Source of the DNA: Bacteroidia bacterium
Lineage (GTDB): Bacteria > Bacteroidota > Bacteroidia > Palsa-965
Reading direction: 5' to 3'
Assembly: GCA_023151315.1 (NCBI GenBank)
Contig: JAKLJE010000005.1
Coordinates: 62,001-126,000 of the forward strand
DNA: 64,000 bases
The position numbers were made by a program, and so were the translations under genes. Within the stretch, counting starts at the first letter, position 1; each line of letters starts with the position of its first letter. The notes under the pieces were generated by a model, which was not told the origin of the DNA, made no database searches, and saw nothing but the letters and a program-made list of their open reading frames with translations. This document shows positions 1 through 8,387 of this stretch, piece after piece.

Positions 1-163
1 TGAACGTATTAACGAAATCAAAGCCATGCAGCAGCCGTTGATATTGTGCTGTGCAAGCGGAGGCAGAAGCGCTCAGGCTACAATGTACCTCAAAGCACAT
101 GGAATAAAGTGCGAAGACGGCGGTAGCTGGATGAGTGTGAATTATGAACTAAATCAACAATAA
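1..163 (+). CDS. Rhodanese-like protein, C-terminal fragment (5' end outside window)
   Basis: The reading frame is open from base 2 to a TAA at 161-163 and has no start inside the window, so only about the last 53 residues are visible. It contains the loop CCASGGRSA, the rhodanese active-site loop, followed by an alanine/leucine helix and the GG-SWM ending seen also in the next gene. Rhodanese domains carry sulfane sulfur on a loop cysteine as a persulfide. The next gene starts 3 bases after this stop and has the same loop and ending, so the two look like a tandem duplicate. The sulfur donor and acceptor cannot be read from the sequence. Confidence 0.85.
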   Translation, partial: ERINEIKAMQQPLILCCASGGRSAQATMYLKAHGIKCEDGGSWMSVNYELNQQ

Positions 164-166
164 GAA

Positions 167-481
167 ATGTTAGCAGCACTTAAATCACTACTGGGTTTCG
201 GTCCGGCAACCGACTATAAGGAACTTCTTAAAAACGGAGCGCAAATCATTGATGTGCGGACTAAAGGAGAATTCCAATCAGGACACATCAAAGGAGCCAT
301 CAATATTCCTTTGCAGTCGCTGGAAAGCAATCTGAACAAAATCAAAAAAGACAAACCGGTTATTACCTGTTGTGCATCAGGAATGCGCAGCGCATCAGCG
401 AAAGGAATATTGAAGTCGAAAGGTTTTAATGAGGTGTATAACGGAGGCGGTTGGATGAGCCTGGAAGGAAAAATCCGTTAA
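167..481 (+). CDS. Single-domain rhodanese-like sulfurtransferase
   Basis: A 104-residue single rhodanese domain of the GlpE/PspE size class. The N-terminal half carries the structural motif IIDVRTKGEF and GHIKGAINIP (about residues 27-49). The active-site loop CCASGMRSA lies at about residues 68-76, with Cys69 the likely persulfide carrier. There is no signal peptide or membrane segment, so it is probably cytoplasmic, though the first ten residues are hydrophobic. The ATG follows the upstream stop by three bases, so the two paralogues should be co-transcribed. A strong hairpin terminator follows at 554-584. The physiological acceptor is unknown. Confidence 0.85.
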   Translation: MLAALKSLLGFGPATDYKELLKNGAQIIDVRTKGEFQSGHIKGAINIPLQSLESNLNKIKKDKPVITCCASGMRSASAKGILKSKGFNEVYNGGGWMSLEGKIR

Positions 482-553
482 CGTGATGCGGAGTTTCAGT
501 ACAGAATGTGAAGTTGTTCTGTGATTGGGTTGAGAAGGGTACTGTACTGAAAT

Positions 554-584
554 AAAAAGCCCCCACATTGTGGAGGGCTTTTTT
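554..584. terminator. Bidirectional intrinsic terminator
   Basis: AAAAAGCCC pairs with GGGCTTTTT and an inner CCAC/GTGG closes a three-base loop with one bulged A. A-runs and T-runs flank the stem on both sides, so it can serve the rhodanese gene on the plus strand and the convergent bacilliredoxin gene on the minus strand. Confidence 0.85.
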
Positions 585-602
585 ATTGATCTTATTCGGC
601 GA

Positions 603-1016
603 CTAACAGAATTCAGAGTACGCCATTTTAAGGTGCTCGGAAATCATTTCTGCTGAACGTCCTTCGATATGATGACGCTCTACGAAATGAACCAGCTTCC
701 CGTCTTTAAACAACGCAATGGAAGGTGATGATGGCGGATAAGGTGCGAAATACTTACGCGCCTGCGCAACCGCTTCGCTGTCAAAACCGGCAAATACTGT
801 TGTAAGTTTTGACGGTTTTTTGCCATCACCCTGCAACGACATTTTCACGCCCGGACGTGCAGCACCTGCTGCGCAGCCGCAAACAGAATTTACAACCATC
901 AAAACCGTGCCCGTTTCTTTGACAACGGAGTCAACGCGATCAGCTGTGGTTACATCTTCAAAACCTGACTTTACAAGCTCTTCTTTCATTGGAAGAACCA
1001 ACTGTGGAGGATACAT
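603..1016 (-). CDS. BrxA/BrxB family bacilliredoxin
   Basis: A 137-residue protein matching the BrxA/BrxB (YphP/YqiW) family over its full length. The N-terminus has the family's MYPPQLV-PMKEELV pattern and the redox motif is CGC at residues 46-48, within NSVCGCAAGAARPG, instead of the CxxC of thioredoxins. The C-terminal half has the PPSSPSIALF and VHFVERHHIEG blocks of the family. These proteins remove bacillithiol from mixed disulfides in the cytoplasm. The assignment implies that the host makes bacillithiol or a related thiol, but no bsh gene is in this window. It is transcribed alone, convergent with the rhodanese pair. Confidence 0.92.
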   Translation of the reverse strand: MYPPQLVLPMKEELVKSGFEDVTTADRVDSVVKETGTVLMVVNSVCGCAAGAARPGVKMSLQGDGKKPSKLTTVFAGFDSEAVAQARKYFAPYPPSSPSIALFKDGKLVHFVERHHIEGRSAEMISEHLKMAYSEFC

Positions 1017-1135
1017 AATACTGTTTTTTAGTTAGAGTAATTGTTTGAAATATCAGTAGCGGGTGTAAAGATACAGCACTCTTCCGCGAATTTGACCGTT
1101 CGTACTGTTAAACTGACTTAACTGTAGCGGAAACC

Positions 1136-1164
1136 TTTGAAAGTGCGGTGTTTTATTAAATTTG
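1136..1164 (+). promoter_or_regulatory. Candidate Bacteroidota promoter for the M16 protease gene
   Basis: TTTG at 1136-1139 and TAAATTTG at 1157-1164, separated by 17 bases, fit the -33/-7 pattern except for a spacer two bases shorter than usual. The -7 box ends three bases before the ATG at 1168, which would make the transcript leaderless or nearly so. Confidence 0.5.
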
Positions 1165-1167
1165 GTC

Positions 1168-4155
1168 ATGAAAAAACTCAAATTACTGTCAGTCCTGCTG
1201 CTGCTTGCTGCCACAGCATTTGCGCAGGTTACCGGAGGTAAAGCCAAACTGGTTGAAAAAGTAACCACAAATGGTGCCGGTAAACTGGTCATTCCTTATT
1301 CAAAATACGTTTTACCAAACGGACTTACGCTCATCATTCACGAAGATCACTCTGATCCGGTTGTATATGTAGATGTAACCTATCACGTTGGTTCTGCACG
1401 CGAACAGGAAGGTCGCTCCGGTTTCGCACACTTCTTCGAGCACATGATGTTCCAGGGATCCGAACACGTTGCAGACGAACAACATTTCAAGTTGATTAAC
1501 GAAGCGGGTGGTACACTCAACGGAACTACCAATACAGATCGCACCAATTACTTCGAAACTCTTCCTTCCAACTATCTCGAACTGGCATTGTGGCTGGAAT
1601 CAGATCGTATGGGATTCCTCCTCGATTCCGTTACACAGAAGAAATTCGAAGTTCAGCGCGCCACAGTGAAAAACGAACGCGGACAGCGTTATGAAAACGC
1701 ACCTTACGGATTGGTATGGGAAAAAATCGGAGAAGCGATGTATCCGCAAGGACATCCTTATTCATGGTCTACTATTGGCTACGTTGAAGATCTTGACCGC
1801 GTTGGCGTGAACGACCTCAAGAATTTTTTCCTTCGTTGGTATGGCCCGAACAACGCAACACTTACCATTGCAGGTGATGTGAACGTTGCAGCTACAATCG
1901 CGCTCGTAGAAAAATATTTCGGTTCTATTCCGCGCGGACCTGAAGTGAAATCAATGAACAAGATGCCGGTTTCTCTGGATCGCGATCGTTGCATTTCTTA
2001 CGAAGACAATATCCGTTTCCCGCAGCTTTCGTTCGCATGGCCGGGAGTAAATGCAATGCACGAAGACGAAGCAGCTCTTGACGCGCTCACCAGCATTCTC
2101 TCCGGCGGAAAGAGTTCCGTTCTCTACAAAACTTTCATTGAAAGCGGTGTTGCACAAACGGCCAATATGTTCAATGTGAGCATGGAACTTTCAGGTCAAA
2201 TAATGACCATGATACGTGTATATCCGGGTCATTCGCTTCGTGAAGCAGACAGTCTTTTCAAAGTTGCGATGGCTGATTTCGAAAAGAAAGGAGTTTCAAA
2301 TGACGACCTTACGCGTTTCTACATGAGCGTTGAAACATTCATGGTAGACGATCTTACATCTGTACAAGGCAAAGGTTCATCCCTTGCAGCCTACAATACT
2401 TTCTACGGCAATCCGAATATGATTGCGAAAGATCTTGAACGCTACAAGAAAGTGACGAAAGAAGATGTAATGCGTGTTTACAACAAGTATGTAAAGAATC
2501 GTCCTGCTGTTGTTTTGAGCGTTGTACCTAAAGGAAAGCCGCAGATGAAAGCGCGTCCGGATGATTACCAGATTCCTGCTCACCGCGTAGGTGCTGAGGA
2601 AAGTGCAGAGTACCGCAACCTGGCAATGCGTAAAGCAGAATCGTCCTTCAATCGCGGAGTTCAGCCTGCTCCTGGCCCTACTCCTGCTCCTGTGCCGCCT
2701 TCCATGTGGCGTGGTGTTTTTGCAAACGGATTGAAGTATATCGGAACAGAGAATAAAGAAGTTCCGCGCACTTACATGTTGCTGTCCATTTCAGCCGGAC
2801 ATCGTCAGGAAGATCCTGCCAAAGCAGGAATGGCGCAGTTGCTGGTTGCAATGCTTGATCAATCAACACAGAAATACAGTGCAGAACGCATTGAAGAAAA
2901 AACTGAAATGCTGGGCAGTGAGATTTCCATCAGTCTCTCTTCAGATGAAATTCAGGTGTTCATTACGTCAATGACGCGCAATCTGGATTCAACATTTGCA
3001 TTGGTGGAACAGAAACTCTTCTATCCGAAATGGGATGCGGAAGAATTCGAACTCGTGAAGAAACGTCAACTCGAATCCATTGCAAACATGTCTACACAAC
3101 CGGGCGCAATGGCTGATTTCATTTACAGCAAAATGCTCTATGGTGAAGGACACATCATGGCCATTCCGCAAGTGGGAACGAAAGAAACCGTGGAGAAACT
3201 TACTCTGGAAGATGTGAAAGCGTATCACGCCAAGATGTTCTCTCCTGACATCACGCGTTTGGTTGCCGTTTCCGATTTATCGAAAGATGCACTTCTGAAG
3301 AAAACAGGATTCCTGCAGAACTGGAAATCCACAGGTGTGAAACTGAAAACACAAGCGGAACTTGCGCCGAAAGCAACGGCAGGACCAACAACAATTTTCC
3401 TGTACGATAAAGACGCAGCAGCACAATCAGAAATCCGTGTAGGACGATTGGCTTTGCCTTACGATGCAACAGGTGAATTCTACCGATGCGGCTTGATGAA
3501 CTATTCACTCGGTGGGCATTTCAACAGTCGCATTAATCTCAGCTTGCGTGAAAATCACGGCTGGACATACGGATCTCGTTCCGGCTTCAGCGGTAATGCA
3601 TATTCCGGATCTTTCACTGCAAGTGCCGGTGTAAAAGCAATGGCTTCTGACAGTGCGGTTGCAGAATTTGTAAGCATCATCAACGATTACGAAAAGAAAG
3701 GTGTGCAGCAGGATGAACTGGCTTACATGAAGAAGGCTATTTCTCAGAAGGAAGCTTTGCGATATGAAGATCCTTATCAGAAATTATTCTTCATGAAGAA
3801 TATCATCGATTACAATCTGCCTGACAATTACACGCAGACGCAATTACAAATTCTGCAGTCTATCACTAAACCGGAAATCGACAGTCTTGCTCACAAGTGG
3901 CTAGGGACAGAACAACTCACCATTACACTTGTAGGTGATAAAGATTTGCTCTACGATCGTTTGGTAAAACTCGGGTATCGTGTAGTAGAAGTAGATGCGA
4001 GCGGCAATGTACTTCCTCCTCCGGCTCCGAAGGAAGAAGTGAAACAGGAAACTCCTCCACCACCACCGCCGGCACCGGATAATCAAAACGGCAAGAAGAA
4101 GAAAAAGAAAAACAAGAAGCCGAAAGGATCAAAGTACGACGATATAACGAAATAA
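1168..4155 (+). CDS. Secreted M16 (pitrilysin-type) zinc metalloprotease, two-domain
   Basis: A 995-residue protein from the ATG at 1168; an upstream in-frame TTG at 1162 is less likely because a clean signal peptide ending in AFAQ begins at the ATG. The inverted zinc motif HFFEH is at about residues 88-92 and a downstream KNERGQR supplies the third ligand, as in active M16 N-terminal domains. A proline-rich linker near residue 505 (PAPGPTPAPVPP) joins a second M16 unit that has no HxxEH and is presumably the inactive half of the clam-shell. The last 40 residues are odd: PPPAP repeats followed by a lysine tract (GKKKKKKNKKPKG). It probably degrades peptides in the periplasm or at the envelope. 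Confidence 0.93.
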   Translation: MKKLKLLSVLLLLAATAFAQVTGGKAKLVEKVTTNGAGKLVIPYSKYVLPNGLTLIIHEDHSDPVVYVDVTYHVGSAREQEGRSGFAHFFEHMMFQGSEHVADEQHFKLINEAGGTLNGTTNTDRTNYFETLPSNYLELALWLESDRMGFLLDSVTQKKFEVQRATVKNERGQRYENAPYGLVWEKIGEAMYPQGHPYSWSTIGYVEDLDRVGVNDLKNFFLRWYGPNNATLTIAGDVNVAATIALVEKYFGSIPRGPEVKSMNKMPVSLDRDRCISYEDNIRFPQLSFAWPGVNAMHEDEAALDALTSILSGGKSSVLYKTFIESGVAQTANMFNVSMELSGQIMTMIRVYPGHSLREADSLFKVAMADFEKKGVSNDDLTRFYMSVETFMVDDLTSVQGKGSSLAAYNTFYGNPNMIAKDLERYKKVTKEDVMRVYNKYVKNRPAVVLSVVPKGKPQMKARPDDYQIPAHRVGAEESAEYRNLAMRKAESSFNRGVQPAPGPTPAPVPPSMWRGVFANGLKYIGTENKEVPRTYMLLSISAGHRQEDPAKAGMAQLLVAMLDQSTQKYSAERIEEKTEMLGSEISISLSSDEIQVFITSMTRNLDSTFALVEQKLFYPKWDAEEFELVKKRQLESIANMSTQPGAMADFIYSKMLYGEGHIMAIPQVGTKETVEKLTLEDVKAYHAKMFSPDITRLVAVSDLSKDALLKKTGFLQNWKSTGVKLKTQAELAPKATAGPTTIFLYDKDAAAQSEIRVGRLALPYDATGEFYRCGLMNYSLGGHFNSRINLSLRENHGWTYGSRSGFSGNAYSGSFTASAGVKAMASDSAVAEFVSIINDYEKKGVQQDELAYMKKAISQKEALRYEDPYQKLFFMKNIIDYNLPDNYTQTQLQILQSITKPEIDSLAHKWLGTEQLTITLVGDKDLLYDRLVKLGYRVVEVDASGNVLPPPAPKEEVKQETPPPPPPAPDNQNGKKKKKKNKKPKGSKYDDITK

Positions 4156-4160
4156 TACAG

Positions 4161-4193
4161 AACCGCAGTTGGTGATCCAGCTGCGGTTTTTTT
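4161..4193 (+). terminator. Intrinsic terminator of the M16 gene
   Basis: AACCGCAG pairs with CTGCGGTT across a short interrupted loop and is followed by TTTTT. It starts five bases after the M16 stop codon. Confidence 0.85.
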
Positions 4194-4220
4194 GTGCAAT
4201 CCCGCAAATACTCCCGATGC

Positions 4221-4393
4221 GTTTTGCCGCAGATTACACAGGTAGCACAGATTCTTCGGATCATTGCGATTATAAGTTGCAAGCCCGAAAAACCGTACGT
4301 GAACGATATTTCAAAACGGCGGATTAGGCAGATTGCGCAGATACATTACTCGCGAAAAACATCTGCGATATTCTGCGGCATCTGCGGCAAAAC
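4221..4393. repeat. Short element with 14-bp terminal inverted repeats
   Basis: GTTTTGCCGCAGAT at 4221-4234 is repeated as its exact reverse complement at 4380-4393. Inside, the motif family CAGATTxxxCAG / GCAGAT recurs several times in both orientations (4229-4251, 4320-4341, 4361-4387). It fills most of the 360-base gap between the M16 and VCBS genes. An open frame crosses it, but it is low-complexity translation of the repeat and not a convincing gene. It resembles a MITE or a gene-less relative of the repeats seen near GxxExxY genes; that link is inferred. Confidence 0.6.
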
Positions 4394-4463
4394 AATTCAG
4401 AAGTGCGAACAACATGCTATCTGTGGATTAGACGTCAACATTATCTGAGTAGGGCGCTCTCCA

Positions 4464-4493
4464 AAACAAAACAGCCCGACTTTCGTCGGGCTG
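4464..4493 (-). terminator. Intrinsic terminator of the VCBS/UnbV gene
   Basis: CAGCCCGAC pairs with GTCGGGCTG around a TTTC loop (4472-4493). Read on the minus strand, it is followed by TTTTGTTTTGG, 22 bases past the stop codon. Confidence 0.85.
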
Positions 4494-4515
4494 CCTGTTA
4501 CATATTGTAAAGCAA

Positions 4516-6321
4516 TTACTGTACGAGGAGCTTCTCTGAAGCTAATCTTGTTTCACCATTGCTTAACTCCACAAAGTACATTCCGTTGGAAAGAACCGAA
4601 CGATCGATGTAGACGATATTATTGGTGAGTGCAGCTTGAGAGTAAACCGACTTGCCATTGATGTCATAGATGTTCAGAGACAGATTCTCAATCCCGTACT
4701 GTGCGTAATTCAAAACTGTAATAGCAGTTTGTTCAGTCATCGGATTCGGTCCGATAATCATCTGAAGCGGTCTGCTGTTGTAAGCTGCTGCATTGGATGT
4801 AGGGAAAGCACCTTCCGTAATTTCATATGCCCCATCAGCAGGCAATGTTGGCATAACATCCACAATTCCTGAAGGCCATTGAACAGTAACACTGTCAATG
4901 CTTGTATTCTGACCAAGTCCGAAATGCACTCGGAATGAATTCTGAACCCCGTATGCTTCTCCTGAATGTACAACACGAACCTGAACACCCCAAGCGCCAT
5001 AGATCTTCACGATTGCACCAATGCCGTTGCGGTTCGAATAACCTGCAGTGCCGCCACCAACAAGATCAAATTTGATCCAGTGATTTGTATTACCCGTAGC
5101 CGGACCGTTGTTCATCCAAACGCGATCGTTTTTCATGTTATTAGGAGTATTATAGATATCACAATAACTCGCGAACAAATCCAGGAATCCGTCTCCGTTC
5201 AAATCACCAACAGCATGAGAAGTGATGGTATAAGAGTTGTATACAAAGGGATTCGGTGTCACCAAAGTAAATGTTCCATCACCATTGCCTTTGTAAAGGA
5301 AGTGATCATCACCTGAAAGCATCAGATCCAGGTAAGTATCGTTGTCGAAATCATGGAAAGTTGCATTCATTCCGAAGAAGGATGTTGTGTTTGCAATCCC
5401 GGAACCCGAAATCATGTCTGTGAAAACACCAGAACCATTATTGATAAAAAGACGGCTGTTTACATCATAGTTCAACACAAACGCATCCAGATCTCCGTCG
5501 TTGTCGATATCACCGAAGGTTGTGCTCCATCCCTGAGCTCCGTCTTTCAAACCTGTCCAGTTGGTTACATCCTGAGTGAAAGTACCATCTCCGTTATTGA
5601 TATAAACCTGATCAATACGACGATAATCTGAACTGTTGGTCACACTTTGACGGCAATGTGTAACGTGCAAATCAACTAAACCGTCGTTGTTTACGTCGGA
5701 CCAAATGGAAGCGTAATTTCCGCTACCGTCGAAAGAGTTACCGCTTCCCGGTACACCGCATCCCGGCGGAACTGCCCATGGGTCATATGCCCACCCTGTT
5801 CCTCCTTGGTTCATGAAAATCTGGTTGGAATCTGTATCAGCACAAACGAACGCATCCACAAATGCATCGTTATTGATATCGAAGAAGTTCGTTCCCTGAG
5901 TAAATACATACCCTGAACTGCACATCTGAGAAAGGTTGCTTCCTGCATAAGTAGAACCATTCCAGGTCATCATACGAACTGCACCATTATCGCCCCAAAG
6001 TGCGTCGTTGATGCCGTCGTTGTTAACGTCTGCAACACACATTCCCCACGGTCCGCTCAGGTTGTAGGTGTATTGTGCACTGGTAAAAGCACCATTGGCA
6101 GCACCCTGATATTGTACTTCCATGGTAACATTGTCGGAACGTACAATGTCATCTTTCTTATCACCATTCATGTCAACCACAGCAATTGAGTTACCGCTGT
6201 GATAAGTTGTAGTTGTCAGTAAGCTGGTTTGATTGATAAAAGGAATTGACTGTGCGCCTGCTGTAATAGCAATACTGCCTGCAACACCAAATGTCAGACT
6301 TCTGAGTAGCATTTGTTTCAT
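4516..6321 (-). CDS. Secreted VCBS/FG-GAP repeat protein with UnbV (ASPIC) domain and T9SS class A tail
   Basis: 601 residues with a signal peptide ending at GAQS. The body (about residues 40-410) is a run of FG-GAP/VCBS blades, seen as repeated DINNDGxxD calcium-loop patterns (DVNNDGLVD, DIDNDGDLD, DFDNDTYLD, DLNGDGFLD), which fold as an integrin-like beta-propeller. Residues about 430-505 form an UnbV/ASPIC domain (NRNGIGAIVKI, HFGLG, VTVQWPSG). The end, from GPNPMTEQT to ASEKLLVQ, is a T9SS class A sorting domain, so the protein should be exported across the outer membrane and anchored or released. A promoter lies 22-52 bases upstream. The ligand is unknown. Confidence 0.9.
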   Translation of the reverse strand: MKQMLLRSLTFGVAGSIAITAGAQSIPFINQTSLLTTTTYHSGNSIAVVDMNGDKKDDIVRSDNVTMEVQYQGAANGAFTSAQYTYNLSGPWGMCVADVNNDGINDALWGDNGAVRMMTWNGSTYAGSNLSQMCSSGYVFTQGTNFFDINNDAFVDAFVCADTDSNQIFMNQGGTGWAYDPWAVPPGCGVPGSGNSFDGSGNYASIWSDVNNDGLVDLHVTHCRQSVTNSSDYRRIDQVYINNGDGTFTQDVTNWTGLKDGAQGWSTTFGDIDNDGDLDAFVLNYDVNSRLFINNGSGVFTDMISGSGIANTTSFFGMNATFHDFDNDTYLDLMLSGDDHFLYKGNGDGTFTLVTPNPFVYNSYTITSHAVGDLNGDGFLDLFASYCDIYNTPNNMKNDRVWMNNGPATGNTNHWIKFDLVGGGTAGYSNRNGIGAIVKIYGAWGVQVRVVHSGEAYGVQNSFRVHFGLGQNTSIDSVTVQWPSGIVDVMPTLPADGAYEITEGAFPTSNAAAYNSRPLQMIIGPNPMTEQTAITVLNYAQYGIENLSLNIYDINGKSVYSQAALTNNIVYIDRSVLSNGMYFVELSNGETRLASEKLLVQ

Positions 6322-6342
6322 TTTCGGTTCTGGTTTATCCCG

Positions 6343-6373
6343 CTAGATTACTAAAAATCAGCCCGAAAACAAA
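6343..6373 (-). promoter_or_regulatory. Bacteroidota-type promoter for the VCBS/UnbV gene
   Basis: On the minus strand, TTTG (6373-6370), a spacer of exactly 19 bases, then TAATCTAG (6350-6343) match the -33/-7 arrangement; the last four bases of the -7 box differ from TTTG in two places. Confidence 0.6.
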
Positions 6374-6440
6374 GTTCTGGGGTCAGTATTTCGACACATT
6401 TGTATTGTTTATCTTTAGAGCCATTCAATTTCGCCGACCA

Positions 6441-8387
6441 ATGAAAAAATGGCTACTCCGGAATAAGGCCTTGGCTGCCCTGACTTCGGTAATTACAATA
6501 GCGGTTCTGACATCGATGGTTTCCCGTCATCAGGCTGATGCTCGCACATTTCATACTCCTGAAGAACGTCGTTATTTGCACGAAATGCTGGCCACGTTGC
6601 CGGTCGATACCAACTCACTTTTCGCCGGATCGGGAAAATGCGGCGGTTGTCACGGACATGACCCTAATGCCAATGCATTTGTTACCAATAACGGAGAAGA
6701 TGTAAACATTGCAGACGATTGGGCGGGAACTATGATGGCAAACTCAGCAAAGGATCCGCTTTGGCGTGCAAAAGTTTCACATGAAATTCTGGTTAATCCC
6801 GGACTTTCAACAGATATCCAGAATACCTGTACTCGTTGCCACGCTCCCGCCGGTCGCTTTGAAGCTGAACATCAGGGACAGATGCCTTACACCATCAATG
6901 ACATGGTGAATGATTCAATTGCAATGGATGGAGTAACATGTTCCGCCTGCCACCAGATAATGGATACGTTGATGGGCAACAACTTTACAGGCAACCTGTA
7001 CTTCTCTGATCGCATTGCTTATGGTCCCTATACGAATCCTGCCTCATGGATCATGGAGTTCTTTGTTGGATGGGTTCCTGAATATTCAGAACATGTTACA
7101 AAATCAGAACTCTGCGGTGGTTGTCATACTCTCATCACAAATTCACACGATTCCCTCGGTAATCCAACCGGACGTTCCTTCTTTGAGCAGGTTACTTATC
7201 ACGAATGGAAAAATTCCGTTTACAGCACGCAGGATTCTTCGTGCCAGGATTGCCATATTCCCCGTATTAACGATAGTATAAAAATCGCTACGGATTATCC
7301 CTTCCTTGATCCGCGATCTCCATTCGGAAAACATCATCTGGTTGGCGGTAATGTGTTCATGCTGAAAATCCTTCGCGACAACATGAGCAGCGTTGGAGCA
7401 ACCTGTACTCCTGCCAATTTTGACACTTCCATAGCACGTTCTCAACGCATTCTTCGCAACAATACTCTTGATCTTAATTTGCAATACATCAACCGTGCGA
7501 ATGATACCGCGTACTACGATGTGGAACTGATCAACAGAACAGGTCATAAGTTCCCTTCAGGATATCCTGCGCGGATTGCTTGGGTGGAAATGATTGCAAT
7601 TGACGATCAGGACGACACAATTTTCTGGTCAGGAAAATATGATGGCAATGGAGATGTTGTGAATCGCGACACACCATGGGAACCGCATTACAACAACATT
7701 ACTTCAGACAATCAGGTGCAGGTTTACGAAATGGTGATGGGAGATGTTTATGACGTACCTACAACTGTTCTTGAACGTTCTGATACAATTCTGAAGGACA
7801 ATCGTCTTGTACCGAAAGGCTTCATGACTTCGCATTATGCGTACGATACTGTGAAGATTTACGGGGTGAATAACGATCCGGACTTTAACTTCTCTGGGCC
7901 TACTGAAGGCACAGGCGGTGATGTGATTCACTATCATATTCCCATGAACGGTTACACCGGTCCATTGAAAATAAGAACTAAAGTTTGGTATCATTCCGTA
8001 CCACGCCCTTGGCTGAATGAAATGTTCGCATATAACAGTCCGGAAATTGACTCTTTCCGCAATTTCTACAATGCCGCTGATCAGACTCCGAATCTGGTTG
8101 CTGATGCGGAAATCGATGACATCAATACCGGTGGTGCGCTTCAGAATGCGGCACGTTCATTACAAGTATGGCCGAATCCTACGAGCGATGGAAATGTGCG
8201 CGTAAGCGGCTGGAAAGAACTTGACGCTACATCCGTACGCGTTATTGATCTGACCGGACGTGAAGTGATGCCTGTAATCAGCGCAGAGCAGTTCAACGGA
8301 TTGATTTCACTGCCGGACAAAGGTGTTTACCTGTTGATGTTTGAAACACCGCAGGGAATGGTTACAAGAAAATTGTTGTGGCACTAG
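6441..8387 (+). CDS. Pentaheme c-type cytochrome with T9SS class A sorting domain
   Basis: 648 residues from the ATG at 6441; the in-frame TTG at 6405 is discarded because the positively charged signal segment (MKKWLLRNK then a hydrophobic stretch) starts at the ATG. Five CxxCH heme sites are present: residues 67-71 (CGGCH), 130-134 (CTRCH), 167-171 (CSACH), 225-229 (CGGCH) and 268-272 (CQDCH). Their spacing and the surrounding tryptophans resemble cytochrome c554-type multiheme proteins. Residues about 340-560 form a heme-free beta-rich region. The tail, from VWPNPTSDG to TRKLLWH, is a T9SS class A sorting signal. Hemes are attached in the periplasm, so the folded cytochrome would then be passed to the surface. 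Its stop codon lies inside a palindromic repeat. Confidence 0.9.
   Translation: MKKWLLRNKALAALTSVITIAVLTSMVSRHQADARTFHTPEERRYLHEMLATLPVDTNSLFAGSGKCGGCHGHDPNANAFVTNNGEDVNIADDWAGTMMANSAKDPLWRAKVSHEILVNPGLSTDIQNTCTRCHAPAGRFEAEHQGQMPYTINDMVNDSIAMDGVTCSACHQIMDTLMGNNFTGNLYFSDRIAYGPYTNPASWIMEFFVGWVPEYSEHVTKSELCGGCHTLITNSHDSLGNPTGRSFFEQVTYHEWKNSVYSTQDSSCQDCHIPRINDSIKIATDYPFLDPRSPFGKHHLVGGNVFMLKILRDNMSSVGATCTPANFDTSIARSQRILRNNTLDLNLQYINRANDTAYYDVELINRTGHKFPSGYPARIAWVEMIAIDDQDDTIFWSGKYDGNGDVVNRDTPWEPHYNNITSDNQVQVYEMVMGDVYDVPTTVLERSDTILKDNRLVPKGFMTSHYAYDTVKIYGVNNDPDFNFSGPTEGTGGDVIHYHIPMNGYTGPLKIRTKVWYHSVPRPWLNEMFAYNSPEIDSFRNFYNAADQTPNLVADAEIDDINTGGALQNAARSLQVWPNPTSDGNVRVSGWKELDATSVRVIDLTGREVMPVISAEQFNGLISLPDKGVYLLMFETPQGMVTRKLLWH

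Noticed and set aside
4194-4448. 84-codon frame in the gap after the M16 gene
   Set aside because: It overlaps the terminator and is translated from the inverted-repeat element; composition follows the GCAGAT motifs and there is no start signal.
6405-6440. Earlier TTG start for the pentaheme cytochrome
   Set aside because: It would place 12 residues ahead of a good signal peptide and lies over a likely -7 region.
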